A stretch of 64,000 nucleotides of DNA from Chondrus crispus (taxonomy: Eukaryota > Rhodophyta > Florideophyceae > Gigartinales > Gigartinaceae): the NCBI RefSeq assembly GCF_000350225.1, contig NW_005178997.1, positions 62,001 through 126,000 on the forward strand. The letters run 5' to 3'. Positions 1-9,890 of the stretch are shown here, piece after piece (position 1 is the stretch's first letter; every line of letters begins with the position of its first letter). Under the pieces are notes generated by a model that did not search any database, had not been told where the DNA came from, and saw only the letters and a program-made list of their open reading frames with translations. The position numbers and the translations under genes were made by a program.

Positions 1-102
1 ACATCCTGAGAATGCTCTTGCAAGCATTTTAGGTTTCGTCGACGTACACGTGTAATATCTGTCCAGGCTTGTAGCTTAGCATGTGGTCGAAGATTTCCAA
101 CA
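1..102 (-). mobile_element. Family-A copia LTR, 5'-terminal piece (A0)
   Basis: Identical or nearly identical to the right-hand 102 bp of the other family-A LTRs (ending at 10558, 15957, 20132 and 33652). It ends in TTCCAACA, the complement of the LTR start TGTTGGAA. It abuts plus-strand Copia-B3 RNase H sequence at 103, so a minus-oriented LTR A sits inside B3. The rest lies left of the window. Confidence 0.85.
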
Positions 103-771
103 TGTCTAATGTTCCTAATGGCCGGGACCCGCCCCGATATTGCGTATGCCATTGGAAAGTTATCTCAACACTGTGTCGACCCTCACGATTCGCATTGGAC
201 AGGTGTGAAACGTGTTTTGAGATACTTGCGTGGGTCCCAGCATCTTGGAATAGTGTTTGGTAAAGATGATCTTGGTACGGAACTTCATGGGTATAGCGAC
301 GCAGATTGGGGTGGATGCCTTGAATCACGAAAATCAACGAGTGGGTACGTGTTCAAGCTTTGTGATGGGCCTATCAGTTGGGCTTCCCGGAAACAAACAG
401 TAGTTGCAAAGTCTACTTGTGAGGCAGAATACATCGCACTCAGTGAAGCATGCAAAGAGGCCGCGTGGCTTCGACGCTTCCATGCTGATGTACTTGGTGC
501 GAATTCGGATCCAACAATTGGCGTTGGATGTGACAACGCTGGTACGATTGCGTTTGCTCAGAACGAATCTACAAATCGTCGCAACAAGCACATTGATATT
601 ACGTATCATTTTGTTCGAGATGCGGTGCAGCGAAAGCTGGTCACATTGTACCATTGTCCGACAACAGAAATGCCAGCCGATATGCTGACCGAACCACTTG
701 GTCGCGTGCTGTTTGAAAAGTTCGTGGGCATGGTTGGGCTTTCCGAGTGCAAAGCTGCCCAAAGCATGTGA
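103..771 (+). pseudogene. Copia-B3 pol fragment: end of reverse transcriptase and RNase H
   Basis: About 223 codons in one frame matching the C-terminus of Copia-B1 pol (2550-3230) at very high identity. Visible are the end of the RT domain (GTRPDIAYAIGKLSQH) and the Ty1/copia RNase H: DADWGG, KSTSGYVF, the AEYIALSEACKEAAWLR block carrying the catalytic Glu, and HIDITYHFVRD. The frame is cut at its 5' end by an LTR A (1-102), so gag, protease and integrase are absent. It is followed by a polypurine tract and LTR B. The frame itself is undamaged, which points to recent truncation. It is the only plus-strand copia coding piece in the window. Confidence 0.9.
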
Positions 772-772
772 T

Positions 773-782
773 GGAGGGGAGG
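773..782 (+). promoter_or_regulatory. Polypurine tract of Copia-B3
   Basis: GGAGGGGAGG lies one base after the pol stop codon and immediately before the LTR. This is the standard site for plus-strand DNA priming. The complementary tract of B1 is at 2539-2548. Confidence 0.8.
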
Positions 783-2046
783 TATTGAAAATGTGCGACC
801 ACATGCTGTTATCTGAAAAGGTCAAAATCGAGTGACACGTGTACATGACTGCACGGTCCGGGCGCTCTTACCCATATCACGACATGACACGTGTAAAATC
901 CCAGATTTTGGGGTTCCGGGGACGAAAGTGGCCTCTCGGAGGGTCATGCAAATTTGCATAGTTTTGCCAAGTGGAACCTTGGCCCGTAGCACTATAGACT
1001 ACACAGGAAATACTGCAATTCTATTGGCCCTCAGGTCTAATGCTGCAAATCTATTGGTCGAGCGTTGTCCACGTGTGCGTCATTGGCCTTGTGATGTACT
1101 TTAAATGGCCTGTATATGCCAGAATTACGTTGTTTTGGGGGTTTCAAGTGGTTTGCCATGGTTGTAATGGGTAATTGCATGGGGCCCCCGGGCGGGACAC
1201 ACGTATGCCGTGTACACATGTACACGTCGCCAGGTGGATTCGTGTACGTACACATGTACACGCATCCAGGTGTATGCACATGAGGGTTTACAGTTTTACA
1301 GTGTCAGACTGTTTGCGATCCTGCGCGTGTCCGAGTACAGTACATGTGAATCAAAAGTACAACAAGTACTTCTCGCGAGAGGAATACAGTTGTGCGATTA
1401 TTCTGTGTACGCGTCACGCTGTATGCGAGTCTTGCGTGAGCACGCGCCGTTGCACTGTGCTCTCGTCATGGTGCGCCGTTGGATGCAAGTTCATGACAGT
1501 ACTCGTGTGATTTACATGTATTCTCATGTGAGTTGTGTAGAAAGTCTGGATGCACATTGTTATAACTTGCCACAATTATCTGACAGTGCTTGGCGAAATT
1601 AGTAAGGTGAGAAACAAGGATACGTATGGCGATTGTGATATGAAAGACGTTTGCGTTGTTGGAAATAGACAAGTGCCAAGTTGTTCGTTGCACAACAATG
1701 AAGTCTGGCATGACTGGATGCAGATTAGTAAGGTGTGAAACAGTTGCGTGCATAGGGCCATGGTTTACAGTCATTTGGAATGTGTACAAATAGTTGTGAG
1801 CTAATAGTTACGAATCGATTCGTAAGGTGGAAATCGAACAGTATGGTCGGGCCACAAGAGGACCGCGCTTGGTCGCGCATAGTAGAGTATGGTTTACTGG
1901 GAGTCGGAGTAGAGCGATAGTGTAGCACTCGAAGTGTATAAGTATCGCAGGAAAACGGCTTCAAAGTAAACCTCGGTACCAACTCCTTTACTCACACACA
2001 TCAACCTGCCCTCCTTCTTTCCCTTGCCCCTCCGAACCTACCATTA
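783..2046 (+). mobile_element. Family-B LTR, 3' LTR of Copia-B3
   Basis: 1264 bp, the same length as the minus-strand copies at 8584-9847 and 35329-36592 and about 99% alike by eye. It begins TATTGAAAATG and ends CCTACCATTA, so it lacks the usual TG...CA ends. It contains the perfect palindrome TTACGAATCGATTCGTAA (1808-1825) and a TATAAG box near its 3' end. It is inserted in the left LTR of Copia-B1, whose remnant resumes at 2047. Confidence 0.9.
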
Positions 2047-2538
2047 TGTCATGTGGTGATATGGGGTGAGGGTCCGGACCGTCGAGTCATGTACACGTGT
2101 CGCTCGATTTTGCACTTTCCAGATAACTGATGTTAAAATCGAGGTCTGAAAAATTTGCCGCAAAAATTCGTTAACCACTAGGCCACAGACGCTGGCTTCT
2201 TGGTGTCCCTTTGGGCGCGCTCACTATTTCAACACTCCCCCTCGACCAGGGGACGCCAAACACACGGCGCGGGTCACTGCACAACACACAGGCAGGTACG
2301 TTCCCAAGTGTGACACAAACAAACAACAAACATTGCCCCGCCCAAGTGCACCCGGTGAGAATCGAACTCACGAATGGTGGCGTAAATCTGGGCCCATAAC
2401 CTGATGGTAAAGTCGAGGTCTGAAAAATTTGCCGCAAAAATTCTTTAACCACTAGGCCACAGACGCTGGCTTCTTGGTGTCCCCTTGGGCGCGCTCACTA
2501 TTTCAACAATAACAGCATGTGGTCGCACATTTTCAATA
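2047..2538 (-). mobile_element. Remnant of the 3' LTR of Copia-B1, split by a TRIM
   Basis: 2047-2127 and 2509-2538 together match the end of the B1 5' LTR (37047-37158), including a G-box and the terminal TTTTCAATA. It is truncated on the left by the Copia-B3 insertion and split by the TRIM at 2128-2508. It joins the polypurine tract at 2539-2548 (CCTCCCCTCC on this strand). Confidence 0.85.
2128..2508 (-). mobile_element. TRIM element copy 1 (381 bp)
   Basis: Two 107-bp LTRs (2128-2234 and 2402-2508) flank a 167-bp internal region. LTR ends are TGTTGAAATAG and TTTTAACATCA on the minus strand. The TSD ATAAC is at 2123-2127 and 2509-2513. The internal region starts with the primer-binding site GGTTATGGGCCCAG (complement 2388-2401) and ends with a polypurine tract next to 2234. 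It has no coding capacity. The 3' LTR copy (2128-2234) and 5' copy differ by a few substitutions, so this is probably the oldest of the three copies. Confidence 0.92.
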
Positions 2539-2549
2539 CCTCCCCTCCA

Positions 2550-4466
2550 TCACATGCTTTGGGCAGCTTTGCACTCGGAAAGCCCAACCATGCCCAGGAA
2601 CTTTCCAAACAGCACGCGACCAAGTGGTTTGGTCAGCATATCGGCTGGCATTTCTGTTGTCGGACAATGGTACAATGTGACCAGTTTTCGCTGCACCGCA
2701 TCTCGAACAAAATGATACGTAATATCAATGTGCTTGTTCCGACGATTTGTAGATTCGTTCTGAGCAAACGCAATCGTACCAGCGTTGTCACATTCAACGC
2801 CAATTGTTGGATCCGAATTTGCACCAAGTACATCGGCATGGAAGCGTCGAAGCCACGCGGCCTCTTTGCATGCTTCACTGAGTGCGATGTATTCTGCCTC
2901 ACAAGTAGACTTTGCAACTACTGTTTGTTTCCGGGAAGCCCAACTGATAGGCCCATCACAAAGCTTGAACACGTACCCACTCGTTGATTTCCGTGATTCA
3001 AGGCATCCACCCCAATCTGCGTCGCTATACCCATGAAGTTCCGTACCATGATCATCTTTTCCAAACACTATTCCAAGATGCTGGGACCCACGCAAGTATC
3101 TCAAAACACGTTTCACGCCTGACCAGTGCGACTCGTGAGGGTCGGCGCAGTGTTGAGATAACTTTCCAATGGCAAACGCAATATCGGGGCGGGTCCCGAC
3201 CATTAGGAACATTAGACATCCAATGGCCTGACGATATGGTTCAAAGCATGGGTTGTCATCAGTGCCAGTTTCGGCCACTTGCATTGTGACATGTCGAGAC
3301 TGTTCCATCGGAGTAACGCAAGGATTGCATGCCGACATTTTGAACCGTTTCAAGACTGCTTGGGCATACTTCGACTGTGTGACGGTCAGGACGTGTTTAA
3401 AACGTATACGGTCGATCTCTAGACCAATACAAGTCTTCGCTTCGCCAAGGTCTTTCATATCGAATCGTTTGTTGAGTTCATTTTTCATCCATAATATGGC
3501 CTCCAAGTCACTTCCAGCTAGCAGCAGATCGTCCACGTACAACGCGATAATCATGATGACATTGCCTTGACGTCGAATGTAAAGACATGGGTCGCTGCGT
3601 GTAGTGTTGAAACCAAGTTCAGTGATCAGAAACTCATCGATCTTACTATGCCATTGGCGATGGGCCTGCTTAAGACCATAGATTGCTTTCAAAAGTTTAC
3701 ACACCGAATCAGGTTTGACTTTGTCGATGCATCCTTCAGGTTGCTCCATGTAGATTTCTTCGTGAAGGTCACCGTTGAGGAAGGCAGTCACCACGTCCAT
3801 CTGATGCAGCTCAAGGTCAAAGTGCGCAACCAGTGCCAGCAGCAGACGGATAGTTGTGAACTTGATGACAGGGGCGAAAGTTTCAGTGTAATCGATGCCT
3901 TCTACTTGTTGAAAGCCTCGTGCCACAAGTCGTCCCTTTGCAGTTTCGACCAATTTTCCGGACTCGTCAGGAAGTTGCTTCACTCCGAAAACCCACCTGG
4001 ACGTCAGGACGTTTGATGCTTGAGATCTTGGAACAAGTGTCCATGTTTTGTTTTTGTGTTGTGAAGAAAGTTCTTTGTCGATGCCCTTCTGCCAGAAGCG
4101 AGCTTTTGGAGAATCCATAGCTTGCTTGTACGAGTTTGGGATTTCCGTTATCACATGGGCGTGGCTAAGGAGTCCAGCAGTCACCAAAGCTGCTGCCCAC
4201 CACGCCCCAGGCGTTTTGCGAACGCGAGTGGACCGACGGAGATTAGTTGGCGGATCAATCGTTTCTTCCTCAACTACGTGTTGGTCAACTGTTTCGGTGG
4301 TTTCGTCCTCCCCTGCAGTTGGGGAGGAGTTGGAGGATTCATCAGAGTCTTGTTGTTCATCGGGCGATGATGCTTCTGATGCCACTGCATCATTTTCTGC
4401 AACTTCCTCATCGATGTTCAAGTTGATTGTGTCATCATCAGTTGTAGCCTCCTCGTTTGTATGCAT
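2550..4466 (-). pseudogene. Copia-B1 pol, reverse transcriptase and RNase H part
   Basis: 638 codons. An acidic linker leads into the RVT_2 reverse transcriptase (SRWVFGVKQL, LHQMDVVTAFLNGDL with the first catalytic Asp, LYVDDLLLAGSD with the YVDD box), then RNase H (DADWGG, KSTSGYVF, AEYIALSEACKEA). It should be continuous with the gag-integrase frame at 4418-6688, as in the undisturbed Copia-C frame (22715-26857). A one-base shift near 4440-4475, in the acidic linker, puts it in another frame. The start ATG at 4466 is therefore probably not a true start. The shift could be programmed, but no slippery site is obvious and the related family has none, so mutation is likelier. Confidence 0.88.
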
Positions 4467-6688
4467 CGGTTCACAGATTTGCCTCCCGTGGACTCGTCAA
4501 AAGTAACATCTCTGGATACGATCACTTTGTGCAAATCACCATCCCACAACTTGTAAGCTTTCGTATTTTCAGCATACTCTAGAAACATTGCCTCCTTTGC
4601 ACGGGCGTCAAGTTTCTGGATGTTGTGTTTTGGTAATGTATACCAACACTTTGAACCGAAAACACGCAAATGACCAACATTTGGCACAGATTTCACCCAT
4701 AAGTGGTAGGGGGTCATCTTGGGGGGAATGGCACGTGACGTGACTCGATTTCGAACGTACACTGCATTGGCAAGTGCTTCTGCCCAGAACCCCTTTGTAA
4801 CTTTCTTGTGCGCTAGCATGGAGCGCACCAAGTTTACCAAAGTTCTGTTCAGTCGCTCGGCGACGCCATTTTGCTCCGGTGTGTACGCGGTCGTCATTTG
4901 ATGCTGAGTACCATTTGCAATCAGAAAAGACTTAAACTCCGTGGACAGATACTCACCACCTCGATCGGTGCGAAGCACTTTGATCTTGCGACCAGTGTGA
5001 GTCTGAGCAAGTTGTGCAAACATTTTGTATCGTTCAAATGCTTCTGATTTATGGTGCATAGGGTACACTACTGACCAGTTTGAGTGATCATCTATGAAGG
5101 TAATGAAGTACTTGGCACCACCAATGGACTGCACCGCTAAGGGGCCACAAACATCAGAGTGAACTAAGTCTAGACAGAAGTATGCCCGCCTCGAGGACCG
5201 CTCTTTTGGGATCACAGATCGAGTGGCTTTGCCGTAGACGCACGCAGAACATTTTTCAGAGATGCAATCATTGTCAGTATTGTTGATTTTGTTAGCCTCA
5301 TTACCAAGTAGTTTGACTCCACTTACCACATTGTCACGAATCATCGAAGCAATACCTTGAGAATGCACATGTGCAAAGCGCTCATGCCACGTTTGCAGGG
5401 TGGCAGCATGTGCAGATCCGATGTCACTGACGATGTCGAGAACGTAAAGTTCTCCAACCAATGTCGCAGTCGCCACTACAGTTGAGCCTCGTCTGATCAT
5501 GCATTTTCCATTTTCGAACCCAACTTTTAGTCCAAGTTCAGTCATTCGACTGACAGAGAGCAGAGAGAACGCAAAGTCCGGAACGTGCAATACATCCGTC
5601 AACTTGCACGGTTCGATGCGGCCATTCACATTTAACTTCAAGTGAACGTCACCACGGCCGGCAACCTTTGCACTAGCCTTGGTTCCCATCTGAACAGAGG
5701 CGGATTCAAGTGGCTCATACGTTGCAAACAAAGATCGGTCATATGTAATATGAGCTGTACAAGCTGAATCTACGAGCCACGAAGGCGACATCTCCAGATC
5801 GTTCGTGTGCGAAGCTTTCGACATCAGACATGTGAAGTCGACGCTGTTTACAACCATGTCGGGATCAGGTTTCTGTGTGACAAATGCAGATTGTTTCCGC
5901 TGAGACATACGCGGTTTATATCCGCTAGGAGGAGCCGAGCGACGCCCATTCAAATCCTTTCCCCAGCAGCGGGTTGCCGTATGGCCTGTATGACCGCAGT
6001 TCGTGCATTTGTAATCGTTTATGTCCCGATTGTTCGGGGCACGATTAACCAGAGCCGATGTCTGCGAGGAGCTAGACTTCATGTTTGCTCGTTGCTCTTC
6101 CTGCAGCAGACGACTTTTCACAAAGTCCAAACTGAATATCTTTTCCTCACTACCGAGAGCATCAAGTGCAACGATAAGAGCCTCGAAACGGGCAGGCAGA
6201 CCGTTGAGCACTGCCATGGCCATCTCCTTGTCATTGATGTTTACGCTCATTGACTTGAGGATGGCTGCCAGCTGCATGACACGATTGATGTATGCAAGCA
6301 CCTTTTCACCGGAAAGCATCTTCACAGTGTAGAACTCACGACGTGCAGCTAGTTTGTTCAGCAAAGTGTGCCTCTCAAACACGTTGACAATAGCTTCCCA
6401 CATCTCATGAGCGGTATCAACATCACGTACATGCTCAAGATGCTCATCTGATAGGGAGAGACCAATCAGTGCTTTGGCTTTACTGTCACCTCTGATCCAC
6501 TTCTTACGCTCTTCCGCGCGTTCCTCACTTGGAACTCTTCCCTCAACGATGTATTGGTCAACATCACGTAGAGCAAGCAGAAGTTGTATTTTCTGCTTCC
6601 ACACGTAGAAGTTGGAGTCCGTCAGTTTGTCGATTCTGATGGATCCTCCTCCTCCTTGATCTTCCATTTTAGTGCAAATAAACTTCAA
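4418..6688 (-). CDS. Copia-B1 gag-protease-integrase
   Basis: 756 codons. In order: UBN2/DUF4219-type Gag; zinc knuckle CTNCGHTGHTATRC (CX2CX4HX4C); aspartic protease with WLVDSACTAHIT; GAG-pre-integrase with HERFAHVH and CSACVYGK (the HHCC site); and integrase core with LVHSDVCGPL, RTDRGGEY and NGVAERLNRTL giving the D-D-E triad. The ATG at 6667 (MEDQGGGGS) aligns with MDDQSSGS of Copia-C and is a likelier start than 6688. The frame ends prematurely at 4418 because of the shift into the RT frame. Upstream are the 58-bp leader block and the zinc-finger frame. Confidence 0.88.
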   Translation of the reverse strand: MKFICTKMEDQGGGGSIRIDKLTDSNFYVWKQKIQLLLALRDVDQYIVEGRVPSEERAEERKKWIRGDSKAKALIGLSLSDEHLEHVRDVDTAHEMWEAIVNVFERHTLLNKLAARREFYTVKMLSGEKVLAYINRVMQLAAILKSMSVNINDKEMAMAVLNGLPARFEALIVALDALGSEEKIFSLDFVKSRLLQEEQRANMKSSSSQTSALVNRAPNNRDINDYKCTNCGHTGHTATRCWGKDLNGRRSAPPSGYKPRMSQRKQSAFVTQKPDPDMVVNSVDFTCLMSKASHTNDLEMSPSWLVDSACTAHITYDRSLFATYEPLESASVQMGTKASAKVAGRGDVHLKLNVNGRIEPCKLTDVLHVPDFAFSLLSVSRMTELGLKVGFENGKCMIRRGSTVVATATLVGELYVLDIVSDIGSAHAATLQTWHERFAHVHSQGIASMIRDNVVSGVKLLGNEANKINNTDNDCISEKCSACVYGKATRSVIPKERSSRRAYFCLDLVHSDVCGPLAVQSIGGAKYFITFIDDHSNWSVVYPMHHKSEAFERYKMFAQLAQTHTGRKIKVLRTDRGGEYLSTEFKSFLIANGTQHQMTTAYTPEQNGVAERLNRTLVNLVRSMLAHKKVTKGFWAEALANAVYVRNRVTSRAIPPKMTPYHLWVKSVPNVGHLRVFGSKCWYTLPKHNIQKLDARAKEAMFLEYAENTKAYKLWDGDLHKVIVSRDVTFDESTGGKSVNRCIQTRRLQLMMTQST

Positions 6689-6707
6689 GTATTTGAAAAT
6701 CCGTTCG

Positions 6708-6765
6708 GGGATCCCAAGCCGTTAACCGATAGTCAACACAATGGCAAGCCCACCCGTCTAAGAAG
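6708..6765 (-). promoter_or_regulatory. Conserved 58-bp leader block, Copia-B1 copy
   Basis: A non-coding block just upstream of gag, from GGGATCCC through TCAACACAATGGCAAGCC to AGAAG on the plus strand. It recurs almost unchanged at 12343-12400, 26871-26928, 31801-31858 and 34148-34205, across copia families whose Gag proteins differ substantially. Function unknown; a packaging signal or the 3' end of a leader intron are possible. Confidence 0.7.
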
Positions 6766-6865
6766 TTCGATATGATTCCTATGAAGTTGCACTAGGAGAA
6801 ATTTGCGAACAGATATGTGAATTTATTTGGATGAAATCCCTAACTATTCTGTTGACAAACTACCT

Positions 6866-7387
6866 TTAAGTGTGCGGCACCGTTCTCGTATCGTGGCACT
6901 TCAGGTGCCCGTGAGACTCAAAGACGCGATTGCAAGGGATACAACGCGGAGTCTCCTTAGCGTTGGCAACTTGAATGCGATGAGACCTAGACTGAATGTG
7001 GTCGTAAAAGGCCTTCGCACTATTGCCACTAACGCCGCACACTTCACAATACCGCTTATACCGCGGGCACACCTTACGATTCCTCTTGCGCTCACGCTTG
7101 AACTGCTTATCTGCGAGAACAGCCGCTTTCCGAGCAGAAAGTCGATGCGTAGTTCTCTTTATTGGTGCGGGAACAGAGCGCGGAATACGAGGAATCCTAT
7201 AAGGCGCGCTACTCGAGGAGGGACCCGGAAGCGCGAGCCGAGGCGAAGGTTGATCCTCAGGCTCAAGCACCTCAACGGATACGACCTCCGATGTCCTAAC
7301 CGTTCGACCGGTGACCAGCTTCCCAGGCGCAGAGCGCACCGGTACTAATTCCAGATCTAACAAAACCCCGTAAAAACAGGTATTCAC
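6866..7387 (-). pseudogene. Copia-B1 ORF0: two-C2H2-zinc-finger protein, 3' end frameshifted
   Basis: 173 codons on the same strand as gag, between the primer-binding site and gag. Residues about 100-120 are highly basic (KRERKRNRK). Finger 1 is CEVC-x12-H-x5-H. Finger 2 starts CIPC-x12-H, but its last His spacing is altered because this copy has a 5-bp insertion (near 6893) relative to 34280-34822, which shifts the last few codons. The CX2CX12HX5H spacing is that of U1-like/JAZ-type fingers, several of which bind double-stranded RNA or RNA-DNA. A zinc-finger ORF at this place is not a standard part of copia elements. Confidence 0.7.
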
Positions 7388-7503
7388 AATAAGGAATATG
7401 AAGATAATCGTCAGTAACAGATTTTGGAATTATTGCTCTTAAGAACCACCAAAACGTGCAAAGACAATCACTTAGATGTGCAGGAAATGGAAAGAAACTC
7501 AAA

Positions 7504-7509
7504 ACTTAC
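7504..7509 (-). promoter_or_regulatory. Candidate 5' splice donor in the Copia-B1 leader
   Basis: The minus strand reads CAAAGTAAGTTTT, a near-perfect GTAAGT donor, upstream of ORF0. The identical site is in Copia-B2 at 34939-34944. If used with an acceptor near the 58-bp block, it would remove ORF0 and bring gag close to the cap. Inference only. Confidence 0.35.
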
Positions 7510-7545
7510 TTTGCATGAGAGAACGAAGAAAAACCAAATGCGAGA

Positions 7546-7870
7546 TTGACGACGACGGCGGTAGCGGGAGCGAAAACGAAGACCAAGACCAAAGACAGAG
7601 ACAGCAGCAAGAACCACAGCAAGAACAAAAGCCAAACCAAGAACGAAGACAACGAAGACAGCGGGGGCGATGACCAAAACCAATTCACACAAGAGACCAA
7701 GAACGACAGCAGCAGCGAAAACCAAAACCAAGAACGACGGCAAGAACGAGAGCGACAACGACAGAGAGAAGACCAGCGGAATGAACGACGAGAAACGGCA
7801 GCGAAAACGACAGCGACAACGACGGCAGAAACAACGGAACGAGAACGACAGACTCATGCAGTGAAACGAC
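7546..7870. repeat. Low-complexity AACGACAGCGAAAAC-like tract in the Copia-B1 leader
   Basis: Degenerate repeats of AACGACAGC, AAAACG and similar words run for about 320 bp. The transcript strand is therefore rich in C, U and G with few A. Comparable tracts lie next to the primer-binding site at 13150-13400, 27680-27930, 32580-32820 and 34980-35305. Long reading frames on both strands here are by-products of base composition. Confidence 0.75.
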
Positions 7871-7879
7871 AGCGAGGGA

Positions 7880-7893
7880 CTGGGCCCATAACC
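7880..7893 (-). promoter_or_regulatory. Primer-binding site of Copia-B1 (half initiator-tRNA type)
   Basis: Minus strand GGTTATGGGCCCAG directly follows the LTR end (CCTACCATTA). It complements CTGGGCCCATAACC, the anticodon stem and loop of eukaryotic initiator tRNA-Met. A tRNA fragment cleaved in the anticodon arm would prime, as known for Drosophila copia. Confidence 0.85.
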
Positions 7894-8583
7894 TAATGGT
7901 AGGTTCGGAGGGGCAAGGGAAAAAAGGAAGGCAGGTTGATGTGTGTGAGTGAAGGAGTTGGTGCCGAGGTTTACTTGGAGCCGTCTTTCGGCGATACTTA
8001 TACACTTTGAGTGTTACACTATCCCATTACTTTGGCACCTGGTAAACTGTACTCACCATATGCGCGACCAAGCGCGGTCCTCTTCTGGCCCGTCCACACT
8101 GTTCTATTTCCACCTCACGAATTGACTATTGACTATCAGTGCACAACAGTTTCTACACATTTCGAGTGACTGTAAACCATGGCCCTATTCATGCAATCGT
8201 TTCACACCTTACCAATCTGCATCCAGACATGACAGAATACATTCTTGCACAATTAACAACTTGGCATCTCTCTATTTCCAACAACGCAAAGTCCTGTCAT
8301 ATCTCAGTCCCCATACATGCCCTTGTTTCGTACCTTACTAATTTCGGTACACACTGCCAGACAACTATGACGGATAGAAACAATGTGCATCCAGACTTTC
8401 TACACATCTCACGTGATATCCGATGTGAATCACACGAGTACTGTCATCAACTTGCATCCAACGGCGGACCATAACGAGAGCACAGTACAACGTCGCATGC
8501 TGACGAGAGTGTAGTACAACGGCGCATGCTGATGCAACGGTCGCATACAGCGTGAAGCGTACACTGAATACTCACGTAAGTAC
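7894..8583 (-). mobile_element. Copia-B1 5' LTR, left part
   Basis: Starts TAATGGTAGG next to the primer-binding site and aligns, with clear divergence, to the 1264-bp family-B LTR. It stops at AGTAC (8579-8583), where Copia-B2 inserted. The LTR resumes at 36598 after the second AGTAC copy and ends at 37158. Its divergence from the B2/B3 LTRs shows that B1 is older. Confidence 0.88.
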
Positions 8584-9847
8584 TAATGGTAGGTTCGGAG
8601 GGGCAAGGGAAAGAAGGAAGGCAGGTTGATGTGTGTGAGTGAAGGAGTTGGTACCGAGGTTTACTTTGAAGCCGTTTTCCTGCGATACTTATACACTTCG
8701 AGTGCTACACTATCGCTCTACTCCGACTCCCAGTAAACCATACTCTACTATGCGCGACCAAGCGCGGTCCTCTTGTGGCCCGACCATACTGTTCGATTTC
8801 CACCTTACGAATCGATTCGTAACTATTAGCTCACAACTATTTCTACACATTCCAAATGACTGTAAACCATGGCCCTATGCATGCAACTGTTTCACACCTT
8901 ACTAATCTGCATCCAGTCATGCCAGACTTCATTGTTGTGCAACGAACAACTTGGCACTTGTCTATTTCCAACAACGCAAACGTCTTTCATATCACAATCG
9001 CCATACGTATCCTTGTTTCTCACCTTACTAATTTCGCCAAGCACTGTCAGACAGTTATGGCAAGTTATAACAATGTGCATCCAGACTTTCTACACAACTC
9101 ACATAAGAATACATGTAAATCACACGAGTACTGTCATGAACTTGCATCCAACGGCGCACCATGACGAGAGCACAGTGCAACGGCGCGTGCTCACGCAAGA
9201 CTCGCATACAGCGTGACGCGTACACAGAATAATCGCACAACTGTATTCCTCTCGCGAGAAGTACTTGTTGTACTTTTGATTCACATGTACTGTACTCGGA
9301 CACGCGCAGGATCGCAAACAGTCTGACACTGTAAAACTGTAAACCCTCATGTGCATACACCTGGATGCGTGTACATGTGTACGTACACGAATCCACCTGG
9401 CGACGTGTACATGTGTACACGGCATACATGTGTCCCGCCCAGGGGCCCCATGCAATTACCAATTACAACCATGGCAAACCACTTGAAACCCCCAAAACAA
9501 CGTAATTATGGCATATACAGGCCATTTAAAGTACATCACAAGGCCAATGACGCACACGTGGACAACGCTCGACCAATAGATTTGCAGCATTAGACCTGAG
9601 GGCCAATAGAATTGCAGTATTTCCTGTGTAGTTTATAGTGCTACGGGCCAAGGTTCCACTTGGCAAAACTATGCAAATTTGCATGACCCTCCGAGAGGCC
9701 ACTTTCGTCCCCGGAACCCCAAAATCTGGGATTTTACACGTGTCATGTCGTGATATGGGTAAGACCGCCCGGACCGTGCAGTCATGTACACGTATCACTC
9801 GATTTTGACCTTTTCAGATAACAGCATGTGGTCGCACATTTTCAATA
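8584..9847 (-). mobile_element. Family-B LTR, 3' LTR of Copia-B2
   Basis: 1264 bp, about 99% like 35329-36592. The 5-bp duplication AGTAC at its left edge (8579-8583) matches AGTAC at 36593-36597, so the two LTRs are the ends of one insertion 28 kb long. TATAAG box at 8688-8693 (complement), palindrome TTACGAATCGATTCGTAA at 8805-8822, paired CCAAT motifs near 9570-9615, G-boxes at 9555 and 9737. It is followed by polypurine tract 9848-9858 and about 30 bp of RNase H end before LTR A1. Confidence 0.92.
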
Positions 9848-9890
9848 CCTCCCCTCGATCACATGCTTTGGGCAGCTTTGCACTCGGAAA

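Noticed and set aside
4418..4466. Programmed frameshift between Copia-B1 integrase and RT frames
   Set aside because: No convincing slippery heptamer seen, and the related Copia-C reads through in one frame, so I favour a mutation. Other Copia-B copies would settle it.
2550..6688. Plus-strand reading frames opposite the copia coding regions (for example 2517-2987, 4048-4506, 11446-11967)
   Set aside because: They mirror conserved minus-strand polyprotein codons and recur only because the elements recur.
7468..7857. Hydrophobic 129-codon frame in the Copia-B leader, and similar frames at 13099-13539, 27627-28067 and 34903-35292
   Set aside because: Entirely explained by the AACGACAGC-like low-complexity tract; all frames on both strands stay open.
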